From Streptomyces bikiniensis (GTDB lineage: Bacteria > Actinomycetota > Actinomycetes > Streptomycetales > Streptomycetaceae): 40,407 nucleotides of DNA. A program made the position numbers and the translations under genes. Below, one piece after another: positions 16,961 to 25,511 of the stretch (position 1 is its first letter; every line of letters starts with the position of its first letter). The notes below the pieces were generated by a model, which saw only the letters and a program-made list of their open reading frames with translations, was not told the origin of the DNA and did no database searches. Location of the stretch: positions 1-40,407 of the forward strand of contig JNWL01000054.1 of assembly GCA_000716465.1 (NCBI GenBank). The letters run 5' to 3'.

Positions 16961-17432
16961 TCGCGCGACTCGCCCCGTGCGGAATCACATCCGGCCCCGG
17001 GGGCCGGTGGCCTCCCGGGGCTCGGGGCCCGCCGGTCCGGGTGCGCTCCGAGTGGCGGCGGAGCCGGGAGCCCGGGACACGGGGACGGCGCGGGGTCGGG
17101 CGGTCAGGGGCGTCCCGGAGCCGCTTCGGGCCCGCGATCCTCCTCCGACGGCGCGGGCCGCTGCCACGACCGGAGCATGCCTTCCGCTTCCCTGCTCATC
17201 GCCCGGGCGGCCCTCCGCGCGTACGCGCAGCGGCACTTCCCGGGGCAGGTCGTCGACGGGCTGCCCGGCATCGACGGCCCCGTTGACGAGCGGGTTCCAG
17301 GTGTTCCGGATCAATCCCCGTGAGCCCGGCGGGCGGCGGCTGTATGTGACGTCCGGCTGCCGGGCCGCGCCCAGGGAGGTTCGAGCACCGCACCGGCACG
17401 CCACGGGGGCCTCCGGAAGCGCTGGCTCGGGT
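16961..17432. other. Gene-free tail of the DUF11 relic
   Basis: Frame C continues Gly/Ser/Pro-rich (APGAGGLPGLGARR near 17000), which could be the decayed wall-proximal region, and then loses any protein-like pattern. Nothing else seen. Confidence 0.4.
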
Positions 17433-18347
17433 TCACAGCAGGCCGCCGAGCGCGGGTGGATCGTTGATGAACCGCTGGGGCTCTTCGTCCCGTTCCGCGG
17501 TGTGGGGCGCGGCAGGTTGCGACGAAGCCCGTGGAGGCTCGGCGAACGGGTGCCCGTGAGGCAGTGCGCTCAAGCCCCCCAGCGCAACGGCGAGGAGCGC
17601 TCGGGCGTCCTCGGAGACGGGTGCCGCCGCGCGGGCGGTCCGCGCTGCGGCCTTGCCCGCCTCGGTGACCGTCGCCCTCTGCGCCTGGACGGCGGGCCTG
17701 CTGAGTACGGGCAGGACCGCGAGAGCGACGATGCAGAGCGCGAGCAGCAACCAGAGCTCGGACAGCTGAGCCGTGACGGCTCCTGCGACCAGGGCTCCGG
17801 TCAGCAGGCGGGACCTCAGGCGGTAGGCCCTTGCGCGCGTCTCCTTCCAGGCGGTCGCCCGCGGTGAGCCGGCGGTGATGCCCCCGGGCAGGCCCCGTTC
17901 ACGCAGCAGGCCGTCCGTGACCAGACGCTCGTGCAGTGCCCGCCACGGCGGGGCGGACAGGTCGTAGGGGCCGAAGGAGGTGGAGAGCCGTCCGCGTCCC
18001 TCGGCCAGCAGGTCGAGCAGTACGGCTTCCACCTCGTCACGCGGCTCGGGGTCCTCCACCCGGAACCCGTACCCGTCGTATCCCCTGCCCAGCAGCGTCA
18101 GCCGCTGCTCGGCGTGCATCCGCACCAGAGCCACCCCCAGGATGTTCCCGGGGCCGAAACGGTTCTCGATACAGGCCAGCTCGTACAGGGACAGCCGCTG
18201 TGCCGACGGCCGGCCCGGGCCCGCGCCAGCGGCCAGCGCACGCCACGCGCGCTCCTCGGCCGACCGGAAACAGACCATCACGACCGCCGAGAACACCGCC
18301 ACGTAGATCCCGGCGACCACGCCGACCCACACATCGACCACGACCAC
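17433..18347 (-). CDS. TIGR04222-like membrane protein
   Basis: A 304-residue protein from GTG 18347, with GGGAGG about 6 nt upstream. One N-terminal helix (VVVVDVWVGVVAGIYVAVFSAVVMVCF) is followed by a cytoplasmic region with the family pattern LSLYELACIENRFGPGNILGVALVRMHAEQRLTL..GYGFRVEDP, then a helix pair near residues 208-238 (LLTGALVAGAVTAQL, LWLLLALCIVALAVLPVL). The tail is Pro/Ala-rich. Such proteins are common in Streptomyces with unknown function; this copy lacks the long Gly/Cys-rich C-terminus some carry. It diverges from the dehydratase gene. Confidence 0.75.
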   Translation of the reverse strand: MVVVDVWVGVVAGIYVAVFSAVVMVCFRSAEERAWRALAAGAGPGRPSAQRLSLYELACIENRFGPGNILGVALVRMHAEQRLTLLGRGYDGYGFRVEDPEPRDEVEAVLLDLLAEGRGRLSTSFGPYDLSAPPWRALHERLVTDGLLRERGLPGGITAGSPRATAWKETRARAYRLRSRLLTGALVAGAVTAQLSELWLLLALCIVALAVLPVLSRPAVQAQRATVTEAGKAAARTARAAAPVSEDARALLAVALGGLSALPHGHPFAEPPRASSQPAAPHTAERDEEPQRFINDPPALGGLL

Positions 18348-18649
18348 CCCGGCCCTCCCCCGACTCGCTCCCCGGACGAAACCCTCGTCCGGGGGCCAGG
18401 TGTGAACTGCCCGCTTCCGGCGCTCCTCACGCGTCGTCCGTCCGGCCCCGTCACGTGCGCGACGGCGATCCGGGCGGAAGGGCGCACAGGGCCCGCCGGT
18501 CCGCGCACGGACGCGCGACGGGCAGCAGGCAGGGTCGCCGCTCGGTCGGTCACCGTGCGCGGGCGGGACCTCCACGTGGGCGTCGTCCTTCTACCGTGGT
18601 AGACACGGATCCCGGTCACAGCGGTCCGGATCGTACGACGGAGGCGAAC

Positions 18650-19612
18650 GTGTTGATCACCATTGCGGACGTGGAAGCCGCGGCCGAGCAGATCGCCGGA
18701 CACGTCCTACGGACTCCGACGGTGTCGAGCCCGGGGCTTTCCGCGCTCCTGGGCGTGGACGTCACCGCGAAACTGGAACTGCTGCAGCGCACCGGCTCCT
18801 TCAAGGCACGCGGTGCGACGGCGAAGCTGCTCACGCTCAGCGAGGCCGAACGGGCCGCCGGAGTCGTGGCGGTGAGCGGCGGCAACCACGGCATCGGGGT
18901 CGCCGTCATGGCCGGCGAGCTGGGTGTCGAAGCCACCGTCGTCATGCCGCGGTCCGCCCCCGGCCGTGCGGTGGACATCGCCGAGGCGTCCGGGGCGAAC
19001 GTCACCCTCGTCGACACCATGGACGGTGCGTTCGCCCTCGTGGAGGAGCTCCGGACCAAGGGGCTCACCCTGGTCCACCCCTTCGACGATCCCGTCGTCA
19101 TCGCGGCTCAGGGCACGGTGGGTCTGGAACTCGCGGAGGACGCCGGGGACCTCACCGACGTGCTCGTCAGCATCGGCGGTGGAGGACTGATCGCCGGGGT
19201 CGCCACCGCGCTGCACGCGCGCCGCCCCGGCGTACGGATCTGGGGCGTGGAGACCGAAGGGGCGCGAGCCATGTCGGTGGCCCTGGCCTCCGGTGGGCCG
19301 GTGCCGGTCGAACTGTCCTCGATCGTCTCGACACTGAGCGCCCCCAGCGTCTCCCGGCACACCTACGAGCACGTCTCGGCCCTGGTCACCGATGTCGTCA
19401 CGGTGACCGACGCCGAGGCCGTGCAGGGCGTCCTCGACCTGGCCGACCACGCGAAGATCTGGGCCGAACCCGCCGCCGGCTGTCTGCTGCCCGCGGCGCG
19501 CCGGGTGCTGGAGCGCGTCGGCGAAGGCGTCAAGCTCGGCCTGGTGGTCTGCGGCGGCAACGCGACGACCACCGATGTGGCCGCCTGGGCCGGGCGCTTC
19601 GGGCTTCGCTGA
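18650..19612 (+). CDS. PLP-dependent threonine/serine dehydratase-family enzyme
   Basis: A 320-residue fold-type II PLP enzyme. GTG 18650 follows GGAGG by 5 nt. Lys52 in TGSFKARGA is the Schiff-base lysine, SGGNHGIG binds the substrate carboxylate, and SIGGGGLIAGV is the phosphate-binding glycine loop. The C-terminal CGGNATTTD completes the PLP site. It lacks the ACT-like regulatory domain of biosynthetic IlvA, so it is a catabolic-type threonine/serine ammonia-lyase, serine racemase or threo-3-hydroxyaspartate dehydratase; the sequence alone does not decide. It stands alone, convergent with the APH-like gene. Confidence 0.9.
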   Translation: MLITIADVEAAAEQIAGHVLRTPTVSSPGLSALLGVDVTAKLELLQRTGSFKARGATAKLLTLSEAERAAGVVAVSGGNHGIGVAVMAGELGVEATVVMPRSAPGRAVDIAEASGANVTLVDTMDGAFALVEELRTKGLTLVHPFDDPVVIAAQGTVGLELAEDAGDLTDVLVSIGGGGLIAGVATALHARRPGVRIWGVETEGARAMSVALASGGPVPVELSSIVSTLSAPSVSRHTYEHVSALVTDVVTVTDAEAVQGVLDLADHAKIWAEPAAGCLLPAARRVLERVGEGVKLGLVVCGGNATTTDVAAWAGRFGLR

Positions 19613-19770
19613 TCCCCGGTGCGGAACATCGGGGTTGCCGCCGCTGCCCCGTCATCCGCCGGCGGCGTCTGCGCACCGCGCTTCGCCGGGAGCGGAAGTG
19701 GGCGGTCGCCGGAGGGGCCGGCCCGTCCGACGCGTCGGAGCGCCTGCACGGCGGTCGTGGCCGCACGGCC

Positions 19771-20517
19771 TCACATCCGGGATCTCAGCACGTCGACCTC
19801 GCAGCCCGGCGCGAAGGGGTCGAAGCCGTGCTCGATCAGCCAGCGAACCGCCAGCAGGCTTCGCAACGACCACCACGCGTGGATCACGTCGAGGTCGACG
19901 TCGGTGCCGTAGCCGGTGAGGACGTCGTCGAGGTGCTCCTCGTGTCCGAGCGTGAAGGCGGCCAGGTCGTACAGGGCGTCGCCCCGGCCCGCCTCGGACC
20001 AGTCGATGATGCCGGTGACCTCGTCGCCGTCGACGAAGACGTGCGCGATCTGCAGGTCGCCGTGCGTGAACGCCGGAGTCCACGGCCGGAGTGCGGCCCG
20101 GGCGACCCGGCGGTTACGGGTGACCAGGTCGGCGGGCAGGAGGCCGTTCGCCACGAGCGACTCGCACTCGTCGTCGAGTTCCGCCGCCAGCGCGACGGTG
20201 CTCCGGCCGGCCCGGCCGGAGCGGGGCGGCAGCGGTGCGTCGTGCAGCGTGCGGATGGCGGCGCCCGCCGCGGCCCAGGCCGCCGGCGACCCTGTCGACG
20301 GCCCGCCGAGGCGCCCGAGGGTCGTCCCCGGGAGCGCGGCGATCGCGAGCACGTGCGGCTTGCGCCACAGGACCTCCGGAGTCGGGACCGGTGCCAGGAA
20401 CATCGCCTCGACCTCGGCGTCGAGGCGCGCCTGATCGGCGTCCACCTTCAGGAACACGCCACCGACGCGCAGGGTCGCGCGCTCGGAATGGGCAACCACG
20501 ACTTCGACGTCGTCCAT
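19771..20517 (-). CDS. Aminoglycoside phosphotransferase-family kinase
   Basis: A 248-residue APH-fold protein. FLKVDAD is the ATP-site strand with its lysine. FTHGDLQIAHVFVDGD is the catalytic loop (HGDLxxxN/H type, where relatives usually read HGDLQIDHVF). IIDWSEAGRGDALYDLA is the metal-binding DxD-like segment. N-terminal residues are a compact lobe without signal. The substrate could be an antibiotic, macrolide or metabolite; nothing nearby indicates which. ATG 20517 has no strong ribosome site. It lies 175 bp downstream of the PAS-GAF-PP2C gene on the same strand. Confidence 0.88.
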   Translation of the reverse strand: MDDVEVVVAHSERATLRVGGVFLKVDADQARLDAEVEAMFLAPVPTPEVLWRKPHVLAIAALPGTTLGRLGGPSTGSPAAWAAAGAAIRTLHDAPLPPRSGRAGRSTVALAAELDDECESLVANGLLPADLVTRNRRVARAALRPWTPAFTHGDLQIAHVFVDGDEVTGIIDWSEAGRGDALYDLAAFTLGHEEHLDDVLTGYGTDVDLDVIHAWWSLRSLLAVRWLIEHGFDPFAPGCEVDVLRSRM

Positions 20518-20692
20518 GGGCGACCAGCATTCCAGAGGTGATCGTCGACGTCACCGGATCCGTCACGTGCGGCGACGCAGCCGTGGGATGAGGATCCTAC
20601 GGGAGGGGCCGCCCGTGTCCTGCGGATGGACTGCCGCAACGCCCGGTCCACCGCCGAGCCGGACGAGGGTTCACGGGACGCGTGGTCCGGTG

Positions 20693-22444
20693 TCAGCGCA
20701 CGCGCACGCCGAGGAGGGCGAAGTCGTCGGCGGGGGCTCGGGGACCGTACGCGGCGATCTCCTCGGCCAAGAGGCGCACGGTCGCTTCGGCCGAGGCCCC
20801 GGGGGTGCGCGCGAGAACCGCGTGCACGCCCGCCTCGCCGAGCATGACGTCGTTCGAACGGTGCTCGGTGACGCCGTCGGTGTAGAAGAGCAGCAGATCG
20901 CCGGGTTCCAGCTCGTGGTGGACGGTGAGCAGACGGGGCTCGTTCACCACTCCGAGGAGGGTTCCCGGGCGGCCGACGGGGACGACGGTCCCGTCGCTCC
21001 GGCGCAGCAGCGGGTGCGGGTGGCCTCCCAGGGCCAGGGTGAGGCGCATCCCGGAACCGTGCGGGCGCAGGGTCGCGCAGGCCGTGGTGCAGAAGCGGCG
21101 AGTGGACGGCGGCTCGTCGAGGAGGGCGGTGTTGACGGCGTGCAGGAGGGCGGCGGGCTCGGTGGTGCTCCGTCCCGTCGCACGGACGGTGTGGCGGACG
21201 AGACCCGTGAGCGCAGCGGCCTGTGGGCCCTTGCCCGCGACATCGCCGACGGTGACGGTCCAGCTCCGGGGTCCGCTGGGGAACACGTCGTAGAAGTCCC
21301 CGCCCATCAGGGTGCCCTTCTGGCCGGGATGGTGGAGGGCGGACAGTTCGAGGCCCGGCACGTCGGGCAGGGCGCGGGGCAGCAGGCTCTCCTGGAGCCT
21401 GCGTGCCACCTCCGCCTGCTCCGTGTGGTGCCGGGCGTTCTCGATCGCCGGGGTGGCACGGCAGGAGAGCTCCCGGGCGAGACGGACGTCCTCCTCGGTG
21501 AAGGGGGAACGCCCGGGGGCGGACCTCACCAGGACCACGGCTCCGACCACGGTGCCCGACCGGGCCACGGGGACGGTGAGCCACGGGTCCGCGGGGGAGG
21601 GACGGCGCTGGGTGCGGCGGCCCTCACCGGGACGCGGGGAGGGGACCAGAGCGCGGGTGACGTCCGTGCCCCGTTCGTGGCGTCCGGTGCGGATGACGGC
21701 GCCGACCCCGCCCTGTGCGTCCGGGTGCGGGAGGAACGCCTCGGTCAGGTCGCGCAGCTCCCGCCGCCGGCACGGGTCGCGATGGGCCAGGGCGGCCAGT
21801 ACCGGATGGCCGGTGTCGTCGGTGAGGTAGAGGAGGCAGCCGTCGGCAAGGCTCGGTACGACGGAGCCCGTGACGGCGTCGAAGGTGGCCTCACGGTCGA
21901 GCGAGGCCCCCAGCAGGGCACCCGCGTCCGCCAGGATGCGCAGCCGCTCCCGGACGTTCCCGTCGTCGCTCCCACCTTCGCCGTCGGGCCGTGGCCTCGT
22001 ACGTTCCGGGGCCTGTGCGTACCGGTCGGTGCGCAGCACCAGCATCAGGCGGTCGTTCCGCAGCCGGAAGACCCGGTACTCGTGGCCCGTCGTGCGGTGG
22101 ACGCCCTTCCGGACCGGGGTGAACGCGCCGTGTTCCGGCAGGCCGGTGTTCAGCACGTCCAGGCAGGTCGCGAAGACCCCGTCGCCGGCCGTCCGCGTCC
22201 GGGACCACAGGGTGCCGCACGGACCTCCGGCGGGCGCCGCGCCGGGCACGTGGCCGGTCCGAGCGGTCGCGTTCGCGTACTCCAGACGCAGGTCGACGGC
22301 CCGGCCGCCGGCGTCCCGTACCGCCACCGAGATCGAGACGGCGTCCGGCAGCAACTCGAACGCCTCGGCCAGGAGCGTGTCGACGGGCCTGTCCTCAGGG
22401 GCGTCCGCGTGACCGTCTTCGGCTCCGGGCGCTGCCGTCGTCAC
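20693..22444 (-). CDS. PP2C (SpoIIE-type) phosphatase with PAS and GAF sensor domains
   Basis: A 583-residue regulator. A PAS-like segment comes first (LLAEAFELLPDAVSISVAVRD, EYANATARTGHVPG, YRVFRLRNDRLMLVL), then a GAF domain (LRILADAGALLGASLDREATFD.. to VVGAVVLVRS), a helix (ARELSCRATPAIENARHH), and SpoIIE PP2C: RLQESLLPRALPDVPG, MGGDFYDVF, VGDVAGKGPQAAALT, LLLFYTDGVTEHR and PADDFALLGVRV. The metal-binding Asp residues are present. Such enzymes dephosphorylate STAS antagonists. I prefer GTG 22444, preceded by AAAGGGGGGCGAAAGC; a 22-codon-longer frame from 22510 would place the MarR-type operator inside the coding sequence. Confidence 0.93.
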   Translation of the reverse strand: MTTAAPGAEDGHADAPEDRPVDTLLAEAFELLPDAVSISVAVRDAGGRAVDLRLEYANATARTGHVPGAAPAGGPCGTLWSRTRTAGDGVFATCLDVLNTGLPEHGAFTPVRKGVHRTTGHEYRVFRLRNDRLMLVLRTDRYAQAPERTRPRPDGEGGSDDGNVRERLRILADAGALLGASLDREATFDAVTGSVVPSLADGCLLYLTDDTGHPVLAALAHRDPCRRRELRDLTEAFLPHPDAQGGVGAVIRTGRHERGTDVTRALVPSPRPGEGRRTQRRPSPADPWLTVPVARSGTVVGAVVLVRSAPGRSPFTEEDVRLARELSCRATPAIENARHHTEQAEVARRLQESLLPRALPDVPGLELSALHHPGQKGTLMGGDFYDVFPSGPRSWTVTVGDVAGKGPQAAALTGLVRHTVRATGRSTTEPAALLHAVNTALLDEPPSTRRFCTTACATLRPHGSGMRLTLALGGHPHPLLRRSDGTVVPVGRPGTLLGVVNEPRLLTVHHELEPGDLLLFYTDGVTEHRSNDVMLGEAGVHAVLARTPGASAEATVRLLAEEIAAYGPRAPADDFALLGVRVR

Positions 22445-22483
22445 GCTTTCGCCCCCCTTTTCCCGCCGGTGGACCACCAGGCA

Positions 22484-22505
22484 ATAGTTGTCGTGCGGCA
22501 AGTAT
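22484..22505. promoter_or_regulatory. MarR-type operator, degenerate copy, before the PAS-GAF-PP2C gene
   Basis: This 22-bp segment keeps both outer half-sites of the perfect palindrome at 23228: on the minus strand ATACTTG, then a changed centre, then GACAACTAT. It matches that palindrome at 16 of 22 positions. It lies 39 bp upstream of the phosphatase's GTG and 193 bp before the divergent MarR gene. Confidence 0.7.
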
Positions 22506-22697
22506 TTCATGGACGGGACGGAGCGAGGCGGGAAGTCGGGATGTTCATCCGCTCCCCCGGGTCCCCCTCGACGTGACCGGCGCCGACGGCACGGGGCCGT
22601 GACGAATGCCGGGATCGGTCAGGATGCCCGCCGGCAGGCATGGAGGGTGCCGTACGGGGCAGGCGGAGGGGAACCGCCCTCGATCCCGCACCCTCCT

Positions 22698-23150
22698 ATG
22701 AACGACGACCCGGACCAGACCTCCGGCCCCTCGGCCGACGCGGAGGCGACCGCCGCGATGCTGGAATGGTGGGAGGACCTCGAACTACGGCGGGAACCCA
22801 CAGGCCTCGCCCACCGGATCCTGGTCCTGCTGGAGCACTTCGGCCGATTGTCACCGGGGGGGCTGGCACGGCTCCTCCACATACCGACCACCTCGTTGAG
22901 CCGCATGACCGCCCAGCTCGCGCGAGCCGGACTGGTGACCAGCGCTCCGGCGCCGGGCGACGGGCGGGGCAGGATCGTCACCGCCACGCCTGCCGGCCTG
23001 CAGCTGCTCGCCGAGTTGCGAGCCGAGCGGCTGGCCGAGCCGTCCCCCCTCCTGCCGGAGCACGCCGAGAACGAGGCCGTACGGGCCGGACTCGCCGGCC
23101 TGCTCGCCGCTCTGCACAAGTCACTGCGCGACCACGACGGGGACCGCTGA
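22698..23150 (+). CDS. MarR-family regulator (first of two)
   Basis: A 150-residue winged-helix regulator. The DNA-binding core is LAHRILVLLEHFGRLSPGGLARLLHIPTTSLSRMTAQLARAGLVTSAPAPGDGRGRIVTATPAG, with the recognition helix TTSLSRMTAQL and the wing GDGRGRIV. Flanking helices form the dimer. It begins at ATG 22698 without a clear ribosome site. It diverges from the PAS-GAF-PP2C gene, and one copy of the 22-bp palindrome lies between them; a perfect copy follows 77 bp after its stop. It is therefore the likely reader of these sites, though the second MarR could be too. The effector is unknown. Confidence 0.9.
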   Translation: MNDDPDQTSGPSADAEATAAMLEWWEDLELRREPTGLAHRILVLLEHFGRLSPGGLARLLHIPTTSLSRMTAQLARAGLVTSAPAPGDGRGRIVTATPAGLQLLAELRAERLAEPSPLLPEHAENEAVRAGLAGLLAALHKSLRDHDGDR

Positions 23151-23227
23151 CCTCCAGGGGCCCGGCTCCGCCCCGCAGCGGCCTCTCACCGCGTACCCGC
23201 CTGCCCGTCACCGGTCACAGGGCCGCA

Positions 23228-23249
23228 ATACTTGTCATTTGACAAGTAT
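23228..23249. promoter_or_regulatory. Perfect 22-bp palindrome with overlapping promoter (MarR-type operator)
   Basis: ATACTTGTCA (23228-23237), TT, TGACAAGTAT (23240-23249): perfect 10-bp arms, size and symmetry of a MarR-dimer operator. Its right half contains the consensus -35 TTGACA (23239-23244), and GAATCT at 23263-23268 is an acceptable -10 after 18 bp. A bound dimer would block this plus-strand promoter. Confidence 0.85.
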
Positions 23250-23311
23250 CTGTGCGAGGAACGAATCTGTCGCATCATCACGAGGCATACAGACGGCCTC
23301 CACATCTCCTC

Positions 23312-23327
23312 GAAGGGAGGAACCGTG
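23312..23327 (+). promoter_or_regulatory. Strong orphan ribosome binding site and GTG
   Basis: AAGGGAGGAACC followed by GTG at 23325 lies about 50 bp downstream of the MarR-controlled promoter. The frame that starts there runs antisense into the second marR gene after only nine codons (it stays open to 23540 but shows no protein-like character). The expression signals appear to have lost their gene, or to serve a short antisense transcript. Confidence 0.5.
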
Positions 23328-23351
23328 CATCGATCGGCACAGCCGTCGACT

Positions 23352-23858
23352 TCAGGCCGACTCCGTGACGCCGGCGCCCGTCTCCTCACCGGGGGACCCG
23401 GCACCGGCGGCGGTGCGGATCCCGGACAGTCCCCGCACCAGCAGGGCCTGCTCGGTCGGGGTCATCTTCCCCAACAACCCACGCAGGACCTCCTCACGAC
23501 GGGAGCGGAACGCCCTGAGGTAGCCCGCGCCCCTGCGTGACAGACGCAGCTCCAGCTCGCGGCGATCACAGGGGTTGTGGCCACGATCGATGAATCCCAC
23601 CGCCTGAAGGCGGTCGCACATACGGCTGACCGACGACGGCATGGAGTCCAGTTTCTCGGCCAGGGTGCGCAGATTCACCACCCCCTCGCGTTCCAGTACG
23701 TACAGCACGCGCACCTGGGAAGAGGACAGCGGAGCCGTCGACACCGTCTCCCCCTGGGACCACAGCACTTCGAGCAGTTCCAGGACCTCGAGCGCCACGC
23801 CGGCGGCCGAGTCCTCCGCACCGTCGCGCCGCGATGCCTCCTCCGGTCGCCAGGACAT
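23352..23858 (-). CDS. MarR-family regulator (second of two)
   Basis: A 168-residue winged-helix protein. The core reads LSSSQVRVLYVLEREGVVNLRTLAEKLDSMPSSVSRMCDRLQAVGFIDRGHNPCDRRELELRLSRRG: recognition helix PSSVSRMCDRL and wing CDRRELELRLS are typical MarR. ATG 23858 has AAGGGGGG about 8 nt upstream. It diverges from the second PP2C gene with only 52 bp between their starts, so their promoters must overlap and one repressor could govern both. It shares little sequence with the first MarR beyond the fold, so the pair is unlikely to be a recent duplication. Confidence 0.92.
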   Translation of the reverse strand: MSWRPEEASRRDGAEDSAAGVALEVLELLEVLWSQGETVSTAPLSSSQVRVLYVLEREGVVNLRTLAEKLDSMPSSVSRMCDRLQAVGFIDRGHNPCDRRELELRLSRRGAGYLRAFRSRREEVLRGLLGKMTPTEQALLVRGLSGIRTAAGAGSPGEETGAGVTESA

Positions 23859-23910
23859 GAGAGAACCCCCCTTTTTCGCACCCGTTCCGAGATCAGGCGG
23901 TAACCGGACA

Positions 23911-25083
23911 ATGGACAGATTCATCGCGGTCGAGCGCGCCCTGCGGACCGCCACGCCAGACGCCCTCCTCCCGTCCCTGGAGGAGGAACTGATCACGCAA
24001 TACGGTGCCGCGGACGTCACCCTGCTCATGGCCGACTACGCGACGACCATACTGCAACCGGTCACGGCTCTCCCCTATACGAAGGAACCCGTCCCCGTCC
24101 ACGGCAGCGCCCCGGGCCGGGCCTTCAACTGGCAGTCGCCCCAGGTCGAGGGCGCCGACGGGAACGACCCGGTCACCGTGCACCTGCCGGTGAGCGTGCG
24201 GGGGGACCGCATCGGAGTCCTGAGCCTGCGCCTTCCCGACTGGCAGGAAGGCTCCGACACCGCTCAGGAGCTGACGCAGATCGTCGAGGTGCTCGGACAC
24301 GAGATCGTCGTCGGCGAACGCGACACCGACCTCTACCTCCAGGCCCGACGGGCCGACCGCCTCACGCTCGCCGCCGAGATGCAGTGGCAGCTCCTTCCCG
24401 GACGTTCGTGCACCCGCCCGGAGTACGACATCGGCGCACAGCTCGAACCCGCCTACGCGATCTACGGCGACAACTTCGACTGGTCGACGTCGGCCCACGA
24501 CCTCACCCTGACCGTGACCAACGGAATGGGCGAGGGCATCGACGCGGCCCTGCTGACCAACCTCGCGGTCAACGCCCTCCGCAACGCCCGGCGGGCAGGT
24601 CTCTCCCTGGCCGACCAGGCCTACCTGGCCGACCAGGCGCTCTACGGCCAGTACCGGGGGACCCAATACCTGGCGGCCCTGCTGTTGCGGTTCGACCTGA
24701 CTACCGGGGCGACGGAGATCGTGGACGCCGGATCGCCGAAGATGTGGCTCGTACGGCGCGGCAAGGTCAGACAGATCGAGCTGAGCGCGCAGCTGCCCCT
24801 CGGCATGTTCGAGGACACCGTCTACATGGCCGAGCACTTCCGAACCGAGCCGGGCGACCGCCTCGTCTTCGTCAGCGACGGCGTCTACGACGTCACCTCC
24901 CCGTCGGGAGAGCGGTACAGCGAACGGGCCCTGGCCCGGGCCCTGACCAGCACCCGGCTCCTGCCCGCCTCCCAGGTCCCCCGCGCCGTCCTCCAGGAAC
25001 TCGCCGGTCACCGCGGCGTGATCGACGCCGACGACGACGCCATGGTCGTCTGCCTCGACTGGCGCGGACGGCCGTCGGGCTGA
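23911..25083 (+). CDS. PP2C (SpoIIE-type) phosphatase with N-terminal GAF-like domain
   Basis: A 390-residue protein. The N-terminal 150 residues are GAF-like (LLPSLEEELITQYGAADVTLLMADYATTILQPV.., VHLPVSVRGDRIGVLSLRL), followed by a helix (RADRLTLAAEMQWQLLPGRSC) and the PP2C domain: YAIYGDNFDWS, VTNGMGEGIDAALLTNLAVNALR, RLVFVSDGVYDV and DDDAMVVCLDW. The domain has GDNFDW where the other phosphatase has GGDFYD, marking a different subgroup. No PAS or ATPase domain. ATG 23911 lies 52 bp from the divergent marR start. Likely acts on an anti-anti-sigma protein; the partner is not identifiable here. Confidence 0.92.
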   Translation: MDRFIAVERALRTATPDALLPSLEEELITQYGAADVTLLMADYATTILQPVTALPYTKEPVPVHGSAPGRAFNWQSPQVEGADGNDPVTVHLPVSVRGDRIGVLSLRLPDWQEGSDTAQELTQIVEVLGHEIVVGERDTDLYLQARRADRLTLAAEMQWQLLPGRSCTRPEYDIGAQLEPAYAIYGDNFDWSTSAHDLTLTVTNGMGEGIDAALLTNLAVNALRNARRAGLSLADQAYLADQALYGQYRGTQYLAALLLRFDLTTGATEIVDAGSPKMWLVRRGKVRQIELSAQLPLGMFEDTVYMAEHFRTEPGDRLVFVSDGVYDVTSPSGERYSERALARALTSTRLLPASQVPRAVLQELAGHRGVIDADDDAMVVCLDWRGRPSG

Positions 25084-25129
25084 GGGCCGTGGGACGGCGG
25101 GGCCCGAAGACACCGAGTACGGTCCCGTC

Positions 25130-25285
25130 CCGGCGGCCCTGGGCCTGCGCGAGTACGCGGCGGACGGCCCCCGGACCGTCCGCGGCGGGCATCCGGATGT
25201 CCATCGGCACGATGCCGGGTCGCAGTTCCCGCACGATGGCCACGGCTTCGGCTCCGTCGCCGTGTTCGAGGGCATGGGTCAGGAG
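25130..25285 (-). pseudogene. Response-regulator receiver-domain remnant
   Basis: On the minus strand about 50 codons read DGAEAVAIVRELRPGIVPMDIRMPAADGPGAVRRVL, which is the alpha2-beta3 part of a NarL-type receiver domain with its phosphorylatable Asp in MDIRMP. The D-D pocket at the front and the output domain are absent, and the sequence turns into unrelated Pro/Arg-rich frames on both sides. A relic, not an intact gene. The surrounding 25084-25511 holds no other gene I can support. Confidence 0.55.
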
Positions 25286-25511
25286 CCGGGAGGCGGGGTG
25301 GGGCAGATCGGTCGAGGACGGGTGGACAAGCGTGCGAAGCTCCCGGCGGACACGGGTGATCCCCGTCGAGAACCCGTCCACCAGGAGCTTCGTCGCTTCG
25401 CGGGCACGTCCGGCTCGCTCATGGCACGACCTGCCCACAGCGCCGGCGAAAGCCGGGCGGCCGCAACGGACGGCGGCGCACGACAGCGGGCCGCTTCCGG
25501 ATCCCTGTCGG

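Noticed and set aside
19637..19666. GCCGCCG/CGGCGGC hairpin between the dehydratase and APH-like genes
   Set aside because: Only 7 bp with a 16-nt loop, common in DNA of this composition.
23325..23540. A 71-codon protein antisense to marR2
   Set aside because: Starts with good signals, but its codons are the complement of marR2 and show no independent protein character; recorded as an orphan ribosome site instead.
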